From JAOTZA01 sp965224065 (GTDB taxonomy: Bacteria > Acidobacteriota > Thermoanaerobaculia > Multivoradales > JAHEKO01), in NCBI GenBank assembly GCA_965224065.1, contig CBDCYF010000005.1:2294001-2358000 (forward strand): a stretch of DNA of 64,000 bases, given 5' to 3'. This document shows positions 1 to 7,890 of the stretch, piece after piece. Under the pieces are notes generated by a model. The model was not told the origin of the DNA and ran no database searches. It worked only from the letters and a program-made list of their open reading frames with translations. The number at the start of each line of letters is the position of its first letter. Position 1 is the first letter of the stretch. The position numbers and the translations under genes are program-made.

Positions 1-1
1 G

Positions 2-967
2 CAAGTGTGGACCACCGGTGAAGAGAGCTTTGCCTGGCGGGGAAGAATCGCCGGTTCCCCCTGGAGCTCGGCGGTCCTGGCCGTACGCAAGGGGGTTCTC
101 GCCGGTGGGCTCTCGATCGGACCGCGGCGGTTTCAAATCCAGCCCGGACCGGGAGGCACCTACCGCGTCGACGAGATCGATCTGACCCAGCTGCCCGACG
201 GCAACGACGTGGTCTTGCCGCCGGAGGACGACCGGCCGGCGGCCAGCGCGGGCTCGCTCGTGGGGGCAAAGGCCAAGACCAACTTCGATTTGATCGTCTT
301 CTACACCAAAAAGGCCAAAAAACGAGTCGGAGGAAAAAACGCCATCGAGGCCCTGATCGAGTTGGGGGTGGCCGAGACCAACACCGCCCTGAACGACAGC
401 AAGGGCAAGGCCAAGGTACGGCTCCGAGACGTCGAGGAGATCAGCTACAAGGAAAAGAAAGATATGAGCACCGACCTCAGTCGGTTGCACCGCACCAACG
501 ACGGCAAGATCGACCAGGTCCACGGCAAGCGCAACGCCAACAACGCCGACTTCGTCAAGCTGATCGTCAACCGCAAGGACCCCAACCGGTGCGGAATCGC
601 CTTTCTCTCCCCCAAATCGTCGGCGCCGGCAACTTTTGCCTTTAGCGTTACTCGGGTCGACTGCATCAGCCCCAACTACACCTTTGGACACGAGCTCGGT
701 CACAACTGGGGGCTGGCCCACGCCCGCAGCGCCACCGGTGCGACCCCGTTCCTCCCCTTTGGCTGGGGGTTCTACGAGCCCGGCGGGCTGTTCCGCACGA
801 TCATGGCGGTCTTTCGCTTTGGCGTGGGCCCGCGGGTGCTCCACTACTCCAACCCCAAGGTGAAGGAGCGGGGGGAGAGAACGGGAGTCAGCCGCAAGAA
901 GCCTGACGGCGCGGACGCCGCGCGTGCGATCCGCGACGCCCGGGCCTTGCTGTCGTCGTACCGCTAA
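2..967 (+). CDS. Secreted zinc metalloprotease (metzincin, M12B/M72-like), 5' truncated
   Basis: The reading frame is open to the left edge, so the start lies outside the window; a GTG at 5 is probably internal. The visible 321 residues contain the metzincin zinc motif HELGHNWGLAH near residue 229: two histidines and the catalytic glutamate, then the third histidine. A region near residue 95 (FDLIVFYTKKA) resembles the first strand of reprolysin-like and peptidyl-Asp metalloendopeptidase domains. In this family the histidines bind zinc and the glutamate activates water to cut proteins outside the cell. A Met-turn candidate (TIMAVF) follows the zinc motif. The secretion signal would be in the missing part. 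The next gene starts 5 bases after the stop, so they may be co-transcribed. The fold is well supported; the exact family and substrate are not. Confidence 0.85.
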   Translation, partial: QVWTTGEESFAWRGRIAGSPWSSAVLAVRKGVLAGGLSIGPRRFQIQPGPGGTYRVDEIDLTQLPDGNDVVLPPEDDRPAASAGSLVGAKAKTNFDLIVFYTKKAKKRVGGKNAIEALIELGVAETNTALNDSKGKAKVRLRDVEEISYKEKKDMSTDLSRLHRTNDGKIDQVHGKRNANNADFVKLIVNRKDPNRCGIAFLSPKSSAPATFAFSVTRVDCISPNYTFGHELGHNWGLAHARSATGATPFLPFGWGFYEPGGLFRTIMAVFRFGVGPRVLHYSNPKVKERGERTGVSRKKPDGADAARAIRDARALLSSYR

Positions 968-972
968 CGTCC

Positions 973-1773
973 GTGAGCCACGCAATACACCCGACGGCGG
1001 GAGCGCGGTCGGCCGGGCTGGTCGGCGCAGCTCTCTTCGTCCTGGCGGCAGGTCTGTGGGCGGATGACAGCTCGACCCAGGATCTTGAGCGACCGACCGT
1101 CGTGTTGGAGCTTTTCACCTCGCAGGGGTGCTCGAGCTGCCCGGCCGCGGACCGACTGCTCCGGCGGCTGGCCGAATCCGACCGGCAGGTGGAGATCATT
1201 CCGCTGGCCTTTCACGTCGACTACTGGAACTACCTCGGCTGGTCCGACCCGTTCTCCTCCCCGAGCTGGTCTCAGAGGCAACGCCGATACGCCCACCGGC
1301 TCGGGTCGCGCAGCGTCTACACGCCGCAGCTCGTCGTCAACGGCCTGTGGGACGCGGTCGGCTCGAACGAAGCCGACGCCCGGGACCTGATCGCGCGGGC
1401 GGGCGAGAGAGCGGGCACGGGCGAGCTCGACATCGAGGCCGTCCGGGGCGACGACGGCCGGGTCGAAGTGCGGCTGAGCGCCGCGGTGGCCACCGCATCG
1501 GGCGAGCCCGAGCTGTGGCTGGCGGTAGTCGAGAGCGGATTCGAGACACCGGTGGGTCGGGGCGAAAACGCTCGCCGGACACTCTTGAACGACCACGTGG
1601 TGCGGCGGCTCCTGCCCACCTTCGAGCTTACGCCCGGCGCGCGAAGCGAAGGCACGGTTCCGGTCGATCTCGAGAAGGACTGGGACCTCGACGGCCTGTC
1701 GTTTGCGGCGATTGTCCAGGACGCCTCGAGCCTCGAGGTCTACACCGCGGCCTCGACGCGGCTCGAAGACTGA
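973..1773 (+). CDS. DUF1223 family secreted thioredoxin-like protein
   Basis: A 266-residue protein with an N-terminal hydrophobic segment (GLVGAALFVLAAGLWA) that looks like a signal peptide or membrane anchor. After it comes the DUF1223 signature: VVLELFTSQGCSSCPAAD with a CxxC pair, then HVDYWNYLGWSDPF and YTPQLVVNG. Family members are predicted thioredoxin-fold proteins outside the cytoplasm. Their biochemical role is not established, so I assign no reaction. The start is GTG at 973, 5 bases after the metalloprotease stop, with no strong Shine-Dalgarno. The downstream neighbour is convergent valS, and a GC-rich repeat lies between the two stops. Confidence 0.88.
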   Translation: MSHAIHPTAGARSAGLVGAALFVLAAGLWADDSSTQDLERPTVVLELFTSQGCSSCPAADRLLRRLAESDRQVEIIPLAFHVDYWNYLGWSDPFSSPSWSQRQRRYAHRLGSRSVYTPQLVVNGLWDAVGSNEADARDLIARAGERAGTGELDIEAVRGDDGRVEVRLSAAVATASGEPELWLAVVESGFETPVGRGENARRTLLNDHVVRRLLPTFELTPGARSEGTVPVDLEKDWDLDGLSFAAIVQDASSLEVYTAASTRLED

Positions 1774-1790
1774 GCGAGCACCCGCGGCTC

Positions 1791-1820
1791 AACGGCCGCC
1801 GGGGGCGGCGGCCGCTTCAG
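1791..1820. repeat. GC-rich palindromic repeat, copy 1
   Basis: The core reads GGCCGCC, a short G-rich spacer, then GGCGGCCGCTTCA. The same arrangement recurs at 11092-11121 and 11217-11244. The GGCCGCC and GGCGGCC arms can form a hairpin. This copy lies between two convergent genes and supplies the TGA stop of valS, because TTCA on this strand reads TGAA on the other. It behaves like a small REP-type intergenic element and may also help end transcription. That function is inferred. Confidence 0.6.
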
Positions 1821-4390
1821 GACGGTTCCGCCAGCACTGTCTCCACCCCAAAGGCGTCGCTCTCGACCAAGTCGATCTCTAGGATCCTGCCGGCGGCAGT
1901 GACGTCGGAAAGGGCCTCCCGCAGCGCCTCCAGCCGCGGCGCGGTGTCCCGCACCACGGCCCGCTCTACCTCGACCCGCAGCGAGACCTTGGCTTCGGTC
2001 TTGGCCTTGCGGATCTCGGCGAGCACCGCCGCCGCCACGTCGAGCGCGCCCCTGGCGGCTCCTTTCGCCAGCGCCCGCGCCTCCTCCGGATCGGGCCACT
2101 CGGTCCGGTGGACCGAGCCGTCCCGCCACCAGGACCAGACCTCTTCGGTGACAAACGGCAGGTGCGGCGCAAAGAGCCGCAACAATGCCGACAGCGCCAC
2201 CGCGAGCGCGCGGTGCGCCGAGACGGCCGCCGGCTCGCCCTCGTTTCCATAGGCGCGGCTCTTGACCAGCTCGAGGTAGTTGTCGGTAAAGAACCAGAAG
2301 AACTTCTCGGTCCGCGCCAGCGCGCGCGCCGAATCATAGCCGTCGAAATCGCGGCCGACCTCTTCGATCAGCTCGGCGAGCGCCGCCAGCAGCGAGCGGT
2401 CGAGCGGCAGCGAGACCTCTCCTTGCTCCGCCGTTCCCCCTTCAAGGTGTCCCAACACGAACTTGGCGGCGTTCAAGATCTTGATCGCCAAGCGTCTGCC
2501 GACCCGAAGCTGCCCCTCGTCAAAGGCGGTGTCGACCCCCAGCCGCGCGGATGCCGACCAGTAGCGCACCGAGTCGGAGCCGTATTGCTCGAGCAGCGCC
2601 ATCGGCGTCACCACGTTGCCCTTGGATTTGGACATCTTCTTGCGGTCCGGGTCCAGCACCCAGCCCGAGATCGCCGCGTCGGTCCAGGGCAACGACTCAT
2701 GCTCGAAGTGAGATCGCACGACCGTCGAGAATAGCCAGGTGCGGATGATCTCGTGCGCCTGTGGCCGTAGATCCATCGGAAAGACCTGATCGAAAAGGCT
2801 CTCCGGCTCGCACCACCCCGCAGCGATCTGAGGGCTGAGCGACGACGTCGCCCAGGTGTCCATCACGTCCGGGTCGCCGGTGAAGCCACCGGGCCGGTCG
2901 CGCTGCGACTCTTCGAACCCGGCCGGCACCTCGGCCGAAGGATCGACCGGAAGGCTCTCTTCGGCGGGCACGATCGGCGCCAAATAGTCGACTTCACCAT
3001 CGGCCCCGATCGGGTACCAGACCGGAAAAGGCACGCCAAAGAACCGCTGCCGGCTGATGCACCAGTCGGTGTTGAGACCCCGGACCCAGGACTCGAACCG
3101 CTCGCGCATGTGTGGCGGATGCCAGCTCATCTCCCGGCCGCGGGCGATGAACTCGTCTCGGTAGTCGAGGGTCTTGACGAACCACTGGCGGCTGGTGACG
3201 ATCTCGAGCGGGCGATCGCCCTTCTCGTAGAACTTGACCGGGTGGGTGATCGGCTTGGGCTCGCCCAGCAGCTCGCCCGACTCGGTCAACAGCTCGACGA
3301 TCCGCCGCTGCGCCTGCTTGGCCGTTTTCCCCGCGAGCTCGTCGTAAAGGCTCTGCGCGCTGGAGGGATCGATCGACTCCCACCCCGGCTCGCCCCAACG
3401 GATCGGTTTGAGCCGGCCGTTGCGACCCAAGATGGCCCGCACCGGGAGCTTGAGCTCGCGCCACCAGACGACATCGGTCACGTCGCCAAAGGTGCAGATC
3501 ATGGCGGCGCCCGACCCCTTCTCGGGGTCGGCGAGCTCGTGGGCCACGACCGGGACCTCGGCGCCAAAAAGCGGCGTCCTCGCCGTGCGCCCAAAAAGCG
3601 ACCGGTAGCGGCCGTCTTCCGGGTGTGCCACCAGCGCCACACACGCGGGCACCAGCTCGGGGCGGGTGGTCTCGACCTCGACGCCTCCCTCGCCGTCCGA
3701 GAGCGGGAACCGCAGCCGATGGTAGGCGCCCGGACGCTCGCGGTCCTCGATCTCGGCCTGGGCCACCGCGGTGCGGTAGTCGATGTCCCACAGCGTCGGT
3801 GCCTCCACCTGGTAAGCGAGCCCCTTCTCGAGCAGACGCAAAAACGCGCGCTGCGAGACCCGGCGGGAGATCTCGCCGATGGTCGTATAGGTCAGCGACC
3901 AATCGACCGACAAGCCGAGCGTGCGCCAGAGGTCCTCAAAGGCCTTCTCGTCGAGCTCGGTCAGCCCGAGACAGAGCTCGATGAAGTTCCGGCGCGAGAC
4001 CGGCAGAAGCTCCTTCCCGGGCTTGTCGGGCGGCTGGAAGCCCGCCTCGTACGTCAGCCCGGGGTCACAACGCACACCGTAGTAGTTCTGCACCCGGCGC
4101 TCGGTCGGCAACCCGTTGTCGTCCCATCCCATCGGGTAGAAGACCTCGAGGCCCCGCATCCGCCGATGGCGGGCGATGGTGTCGGTATGGGTGTAGGAGA
4201 AGACGTGCCCGACGTGGAGGGACCCGGAGACGGTCGGTGGCGGAGTGTCGATCGAGAAGACCCCCGGACGCTTGGCCCGGCGGTCGAACCGGTAGAGACC
4301 GTCGGCCTCCCAGCGCTGCGACCATTTCGCCTCCAGCCCGTCGACCTTGGGCTTGCGCGGAATTCTGCTCGTCGTTTTGGAGTCGCTCAC
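1817..4390 (-). CDS. valS: Valyl-tRNA synthetase
   Basis: Class I aminoacyl-tRNA synthetase joining valine to tRNA-Val with ATP in the cytoplasm. The protein begins near PRKPKVDGLEAKW, typical of the short form of ValRS (about 860 residues). The HIGH-type signature is HVGHVFSYTHTD near residue 59 and the KMSKS loop is KKMSKSKGN near residue 585. An editing (CP1) region lies between them and the anticodon-binding helical region follows. The frame is open further upstream to 4642, but those extra 84 residues are Arg/Ser-rich and cross a terminator hairpin. I therefore chose the GTG at 4390, which gives 857 residues. No clear Shine-Dalgarno precedes it. The last codon overlaps a GC-rich repeat. 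Confidence 0.95.
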   Translation of the reverse strand: MSDSKTTSRIPRKPKVDGLEAKWSQRWEADGLYRFDRRAKRPGVFSIDTPPPTVSGSLHVGHVFSYTHTDTIARHRRMRGLEVFYPMGWDDNGLPTERRVQNYYGVRCDPGLTYEAGFQPPDKPGKELLPVSRRNFIELCLGLTELDEKAFEDLWRTLGLSVDWSLTYTTIGEISRRVSQRAFLRLLEKGLAYQVEAPTLWDIDYRTAVAQAEIEDRERPGAYHRLRFPLSDGEGGVEVETTRPELVPACVALVAHPEDGRYRSLFGRTARTPLFGAEVPVVAHELADPEKGSGAAMICTFGDVTDVVWWRELKLPVRAILGRNGRLKPIRWGEPGWESIDPSSAQSLYDELAGKTAKQAQRRIVELLTESGELLGEPKPITHPVKFYEKGDRPLEIVTSRQWFVKTLDYRDEFIARGREMSWHPPHMRERFESWVRGLNTDWCISRQRFFGVPFPVWYPIGADGEVDYLAPIVPAEESLPVDPSAEVPAGFEESQRDRPGGFTGDPDVMDTWATSSLSPQIAAGWCEPESLFDQVFPMDLRPQAHEIIRTWLFSTVVRSHFEHESLPWTDAAISGWVLDPDRKKMSKSKGNVVTPMALLEQYGSDSVRYWSASARLGVDTAFDEGQLRVGRRLAIKILNAAKFVLGHLEGGTAEQGEVSLPLDRSLLAALAELIEEVGRDFDGYDSARALARTEKFFWFFTDNYLELVKSRAYGNEGEPAAVSAHRALAVALSALLRLFAPHLPFVTEEVWSWWRDGSVHRTEWPDPEEARALAKGAARGALDVAAAVLAEIRKAKTEAKVSLRVEVERAVVRDTAPRLEALREALSDVTAAGRILEIDLVESDAFGVETVLAEPS

Positions 4391-4519
4391 GGTACTGGAG
4401 GAGAGGAACGTCGGCGCCCGCTTCGGGAGAAACCGACAAGAACGCGCAAGAACGCAGAGGCGCGCGAGTTTAGCAGAGCAGTTGCGGCAAACGCGCCGCC
4501 GGAACAGCCCGTTGGAGCA

Positions 4520-4550
4520 AGAAAAAGAGCCCGCCGACAGGCGGGCTCTT
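4520..4550 (-). terminator. Intrinsic terminator upstream of valS
   Basis: On the minus strand an 11-bp perfect stem (arms 4550-4540 and 4535-4525, core GAGCCCGCC/GGCGGGCTC, four-base loop) runs straight into TTTTTC. It lies 130 bases before the valS start. It would end a short transcript beginning near 4760, or act as an attenuator for valS if valS depends on an upstream promoter. Confidence 0.75.
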
Positions 4551-4658
4551 GAAATCTCTCGGAGAGAGTGGCTCGAGGCGGCTTCCAGGGGTCTTTGCGA
4601 CTCGGTCCTTGCGCCGGACGGCCGCCGCCGGCTGCAGGGCACTGGGGCTTGAAGCCTT

Positions 4659-4739
4659 CTAGAGCCTCGGTGTCGCCCTCGAGGCCGCCGGTCTTGCCGC
4701 CGACTTCGAGGGCCGTTTGTGGCCCGGCGGACTGTTCAT
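4659..4739 (-). CDS. Possible small basic peptide (26 residues)
   Basis: An ATG at 4739 follows GAGGAGG with a four-base gap (TTAG), one of the better ribosome-binding sites in the window. The 26-codon frame encodes an Arg/Lys/Pro/Ala-rich peptide starting MNSPPGHKRPSK. It has no Val codons, so it is not a classical valine attenuation leader. A weak promoter (TTGACC, 17 bases, TACCCT) can be drawn at 4792-4764. The intrinsic terminator at 4550-4520 would end the transcript. Inside the frame GCCCTCGA and TCGAGGGC form a hairpin. It may be a real small gene, a leader peptide or part of a structured RNA. No homologue is recognised. Confidence 0.3.
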   Translation of the reverse strand: MNSPPGHKRPSKSAARPAASRATPRL

Positions 4740-4828
4740 CTAACCTCCTCGCTGTTCTCCTGCAGGGTACGCCCGGGGGACGCGGCGGTCAAGTTTCGTA
4801 AGGCAAGGTATAGGTCTGGCCCGCCAGA

Positions 4829-4979
4829 CCGGTCGAAGGCTCCGCAGGGAACGGCGCGAGCTGCTCGGACTCCGTGACCAAAAGCTCGCGCCTCGGTTTC
4901 CCTCGCGCCGGACCCAACTCGGACTCCGCAGGCCTTCGCAGTGCGCTCGGTCAAACGCCCCTGTGGAGCCTTCGACCGG
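4829..4979 (-). repeat. 150-bp element with inverted ends, copy A
   Basis: The element is bounded by inverted repeats at 4829-4849 and 4959-4979: CCGGTCGAAGGCTCC, one mismatch, then CAGGG, matched by the reverse complement. It is homologous to 55381-55530 in the opposite orientation. Shared blocks, read on the minus strand, are GGGGCGTTTGACCGAGCGC and CGAGGGAAACCGAGGCGCG. A separate hairpin (GGTCTGG/CCAGACC, 4813-4830) abuts the left end. It fills most of the gap between the alcohol dehydrogenase stop and the valS leader. No transposase is nearby, so it looks like a non-autonomous mobile element or a dispersed structured RNA. Confidence 0.75.
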
Positions 4980-5038
4980 GCCTGGCTTGCGCTCTCGTGA
5001 CCGACGGTTGAGCGACCCCTCGAGCTGCCGAAGTGATG

Positions 5039-5992
5039 TCATCCGATCTCGAGCAGCACCTTGAGCGTGCCCTTGGTTGCCGCGCGCTCGAAGGCCGACA
5101 GCGCGTCGTCCAGGGGAAAGCGCGCGTGGACGAGGGAGTCGACGTCGACGGCGTTCTGCGACAGCAGCTCGAGCGCCGGCGGAAACGGGCCGCAGCGTGA
5201 GCCGATCAGGGTGATCTCGTCGACCACCAACGAAGAGGCATCAAACGTCAGCTCACCGGCGTAGGTCGACTTCATCACCAGGGTGCCGCCGGCCCGGAGC
5301 CCGCGCCGGGCCAGCGCAAACCCGTCCGCGTTGCCGGTGCACTCGACCGCGAGGTCGAACACTCCCGCCTTGACGTCGTCCGCCTTGCCGGTAGAGATTC
5401 CACGGCCTTCCAGGATCGCCAGCTTCTCCCCGTGGCGTCCGACCGCCAGCAGATCGCACCCGGAGAGCGCCAGCGTCTGCGCGACCAGCAGCCCGAGCTT
5501 GCCGTCGCCCACCACCAGGACTCGGTCCGCGCCGCTCACCTCCACCTGCTCCCGGATCCGCAGGGCCGCCGCCAGCGGCTCGGCAAACACCGCTCGCGCG
5601 TCGGGAGTGCCGTCGGCTACGATGTGGAGGTTCTCCACCGGTAGCGTCAGGTACTCGGCAAATGCCCCGTGCCGATCGACAATCCCGAGGACGGTGCGAC
5701 GCTCGCAGTGGGACCGTCGCGCGGCGCGGCAGGGGGCGCACTCGCCGCAGACCGCGTTGATCTCCCCCACGACCCTCTTTCCCTCGAGCTCCGCCGGCCC
5801 CGTCTCGACCCGGCCGATGAACTCGTGTCCCAGGATCCCGCGAAAGGGATAGTAGCCACGCACCAGCTCCAGATCGGTGTTGCAGATTCCCGCCACGAGC
5901 ACCCGGACCCGGGCCTCGCCGGGTGGCGGCTCGGGCACCGGCAGATCGGTGCGCAGCCGCAGCTCTCCGTCTTCGAGCCAGACACCCTGCAT
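5039..5992 (-). CDS. Zinc-dependent alcohol dehydrogenase (MDR superfamily)
   Basis: A 317-residue medium-chain dehydrogenase/reductase. AGICNTDLELVRGYY and GHEFIGRVETG carry the catalytic-zinc Cys and the His-Glu pair. CGECAPCRAARRSHC holds the four cysteines of the structural zinc. GDGKLGLLVAQTLALSG is the Rossmann nucleotide-binding loop. Such enzymes oxidise alcohols or polyols with NAD(P); the substrate cannot be read from sequence. The ATG at 5992 (MQGVWLED) follows GGGGACG and fits the family start. An ATG five codons upstream (6007) is possible. The frame continues to 6280, but that extension does not resemble the family. The gene is divergent from the VWFA-related gene at 6169. Confidence 0.92.
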   Translation of the reverse strand: MQGVWLEDGELRLRTDLPVPEPPPGEARVRVLVAGICNTDLELVRGYYPFRGILGHEFIGRVETGPAELEGKRVVGEINAVCGECAPCRAARRSHCERRTVLGIVDRHGAFAEYLTLPVENLHIVADGTPDARAVFAEPLAAALRIREQVEVSGADRVLVVGDGKLGLLVAQTLALSGCDLLAVGRHGEKLAILEGRGISTGKADDVKAGVFDLAVECTGNADGFALARRGLRAGGTLVMKSTYAGELTFDASSLVVDEITLIGSRCGPFPPALELLSQNAVDVDSLVHARFPLDDALSAFERAATKGTLKVLLEIG

Positions 5993-6168
5993 CGTCCCCG
6001 CCAGCATCGGGGCCGATTCTAGGACGAGTGCACGACCGGCGGCGGGCAACGCCCGCTGGCGCCCCGACCCGGGGGCCTCCGGTGCTACGATCTCGAATCC
6101 CGCGCAGGGCACGGGACTTGCACCCCTCCTCGGCTTTGCGCGCCGCGGCGCCGACCCCCTCCACCCGT

Positions 6169-7887
6169 ATGCGAACCGGTCTGCACAAATTTCTCGCGCT
6201 AGGACTCCTGCCGGCGTTTGTTTTTTCCGCGCAAGCGTTCGCCCAGCAAGACTCCGAGCAACCCGTCGACACCACGACACCGTTTGTCGACGTCGTGGAC
6301 GTCGAGATCGTCAACATCGATGTCTGGGTCACCGGCAAGGACGGGTATCCGCTCGAGGGACTCGCCAAGGACGACTTTGTGGTCTCGCGCGACGGCCGGC
6401 CGGTCGAGATCACAAACTTCTACGCGGTCTCCGGGGGGAGGCCGGTCGAATCGGCCCCGCAGGAAACCGACGGCGACACGCCATCACCTCCACCCGCAAG
6501 CTCGCCCATGGCGAAGCTGGAGGTGGCGCCCGAGCACCGACTGTGGCTGATCGTCTTTGTGGACAACTTCAACATCGACCCCATCGAGCGCAACCGCGTT
6601 CTCCCGGCGCTCGAGCAGTTTTTGCGACGCAATCTGGGCATCGGCGACCAGGCCATGCTGGTGACCTACGACCGCGCTCTGGAAGTGCGCCAGCCCTTTA
6701 CCGACGACGTGCGCTTGCTCACCGAAACGCTTCGCTCGTTCCAGGACGAATCCGGGTTGGCGACGATCCGCCAGCGCGAACAGTTTTCCACGCTCAAGCT
6801 CATCGACGACGCCGACGATGCGTTTCAGGCCCTCGGTTACGCTCGCCAGTACGCGGAGGAGCAGATGGACGCGGTCGAGCGCACGGTGGGAGCGCTCGAG
6901 CGCTTGATCGGCAGCCTGGCGGGACTCCCCGGGCGCAAGGCCCTGATCCACGTCTCGAGCGGCGTGCCGCTGCTGGCCGGTGAGGAGATGTTCCACGCCG
7001 TGGCCGAGAAGTTCAACCGCACCGAGACCTTTAGCGAGATCCCTCGCTACGACGCGAGCCGCGACTTTGAACGGCTCGGCCGGCGCGCCAACGCCACCCG
7101 CGTGGCGTTTCACACCCTGGATGCCGGCGGTCTGCGTGGTTTTCGGTTTGGCGCCGCGGAGTATGGCGGCTTTGTGAACGGGAGACTTCGCTCGACGCTC
7201 GACTCGGTGGTACCCGAGAATCTGCAGTCGTCGCTGCGCTTGATGGCGATCGAGACCGGGGGGCGCACCATCCTCAACCGCAACGAGATTCTGCCCGCAT
7301 TGACGGAGGTGGCCCGCGATTTCCGCTCTTTCTACTCGCTGGGCATCTCGTCAACCGGAGCCGACAGCGGCCGTTACCACAAGATCGAGGTCAAGCTCCG
7401 CGACCGGCCCAAGGGGGCGACCGTCCGCCATCGCGCGGGTTATCGCAGCAAGGACATGCGAACCCGGATGCGAGAGAGCCTGAGGGCGGCGCTCTCGTAC
7501 TCCCACCAAGACAACCCGCTCGACATCCGGCTGCGCTGGGGGCGCCTCGAGCGGCACGACGAGAGGAACCGGTATGTTCTACCCCTCCAGGTCAATGTCC
7601 CGCTACGCGAGGTCGCGATCCTGCCCGTCCAGACGGGCCGGCACGAGGCGCGGCTCGAGCTCTATGTCGGCGCGGTCGGCCCGGACGGCAAGACTTCCGA
7701 TATCGACCAGGCCCCGCTCGGCATCCGGTTGGCCGACGAGCACGTCGACGCGGCGCGGGAGGAGTCACTGCTCCACACTCACAAGCTCCTGCTGGCCGGT
7801 GGCCGCCAGAAGATCGCCGTGGCGATTCTCGACGTCTTTGGCGGTCAGTCGTCGATCGTCACGGGATTCGTCGACGTGGGCCAGTAA
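6169..7887 (+). CDS. VWFA-related secreted protein (acidobacterial type)
   Basis: A 572-residue exported protein: signal peptide in the first ~25 residues (LALGLLPAFVFSAQAFAQ), then the motif VDVVDVEIVNIDVWVTGKDG and GLAKDDFVVSRDGRPVEI. These are hallmarks of the acidobacterial VWFA-related domain. A von Willebrand A fold starts near residue 125 (LWLIVFVDNFNID), with DNFN in place of the canonical DxSxS metal site. The C-terminal half is probably beta-rich. It closely resembles the protein at 9268-11067, with a TPR protein on the other strand between them. VWA domains usually mediate metal-dependent protein contacts; the partner is unknown. The ATG at 6169 is chosen because it gives the signal peptide. 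Confidence 0.85.
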   Translation: MRTGLHKFLALGLLPAFVFSAQAFAQQDSEQPVDTTTPFVDVVDVEIVNIDVWVTGKDGYPLEGLAKDDFVVSRDGRPVEITNFYAVSGGRPVESAPQETDGDTPSPPPASSPMAKLEVAPEHRLWLIVFVDNFNIDPIERNRVLPALEQFLRRNLGIGDQAMLVTYDRALEVRQPFTDDVRLLTETLRSFQDESGLATIRQREQFSTLKLIDDADDAFQALGYARQYAEEQMDAVERTVGALERLIGSLAGLPGRKALIHVSSGVPLLAGEEMFHAVAEKFNRTETFSEIPRYDASRDFERLGRRANATRVAFHTLDAGGLRGFRFGAAEYGGFVNGRLRSTLDSVVPENLQSSLRLMAIETGGRTILNRNEILPALTEVARDFRSFYSLGISSTGADSGRYHKIEVKLRDRPKGATVRHRAGYRSKDMRTRMRESLRAALSYSHQDNPLDIRLRWGRLERHDERNRYVLPLQVNVPLREVAILPVQTGRHEARLELYVGAVGPDGKTSDIDQAPLGIRLADEHVDAAREESLLHTHKLLLAGGRQKIAVAILDVFGGQSSIVTGFVDVGQ

Positions 7888-7890
7888 TTT

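Noticed and set aside
3110..4552. Long open frame (480 codons) on the plus strand opposite valS
   Set aside because: It is the antisense shadow of valS in GC-rich DNA. The valS frame has clear class I synthetase motifs; this frame has none.
4391..4642. Longer N-terminus for valyl-tRNA synthetase
   Set aside because: The added 84 residues are not synthetase-like and the frame would cross the intrinsic terminator at 4520-4550.
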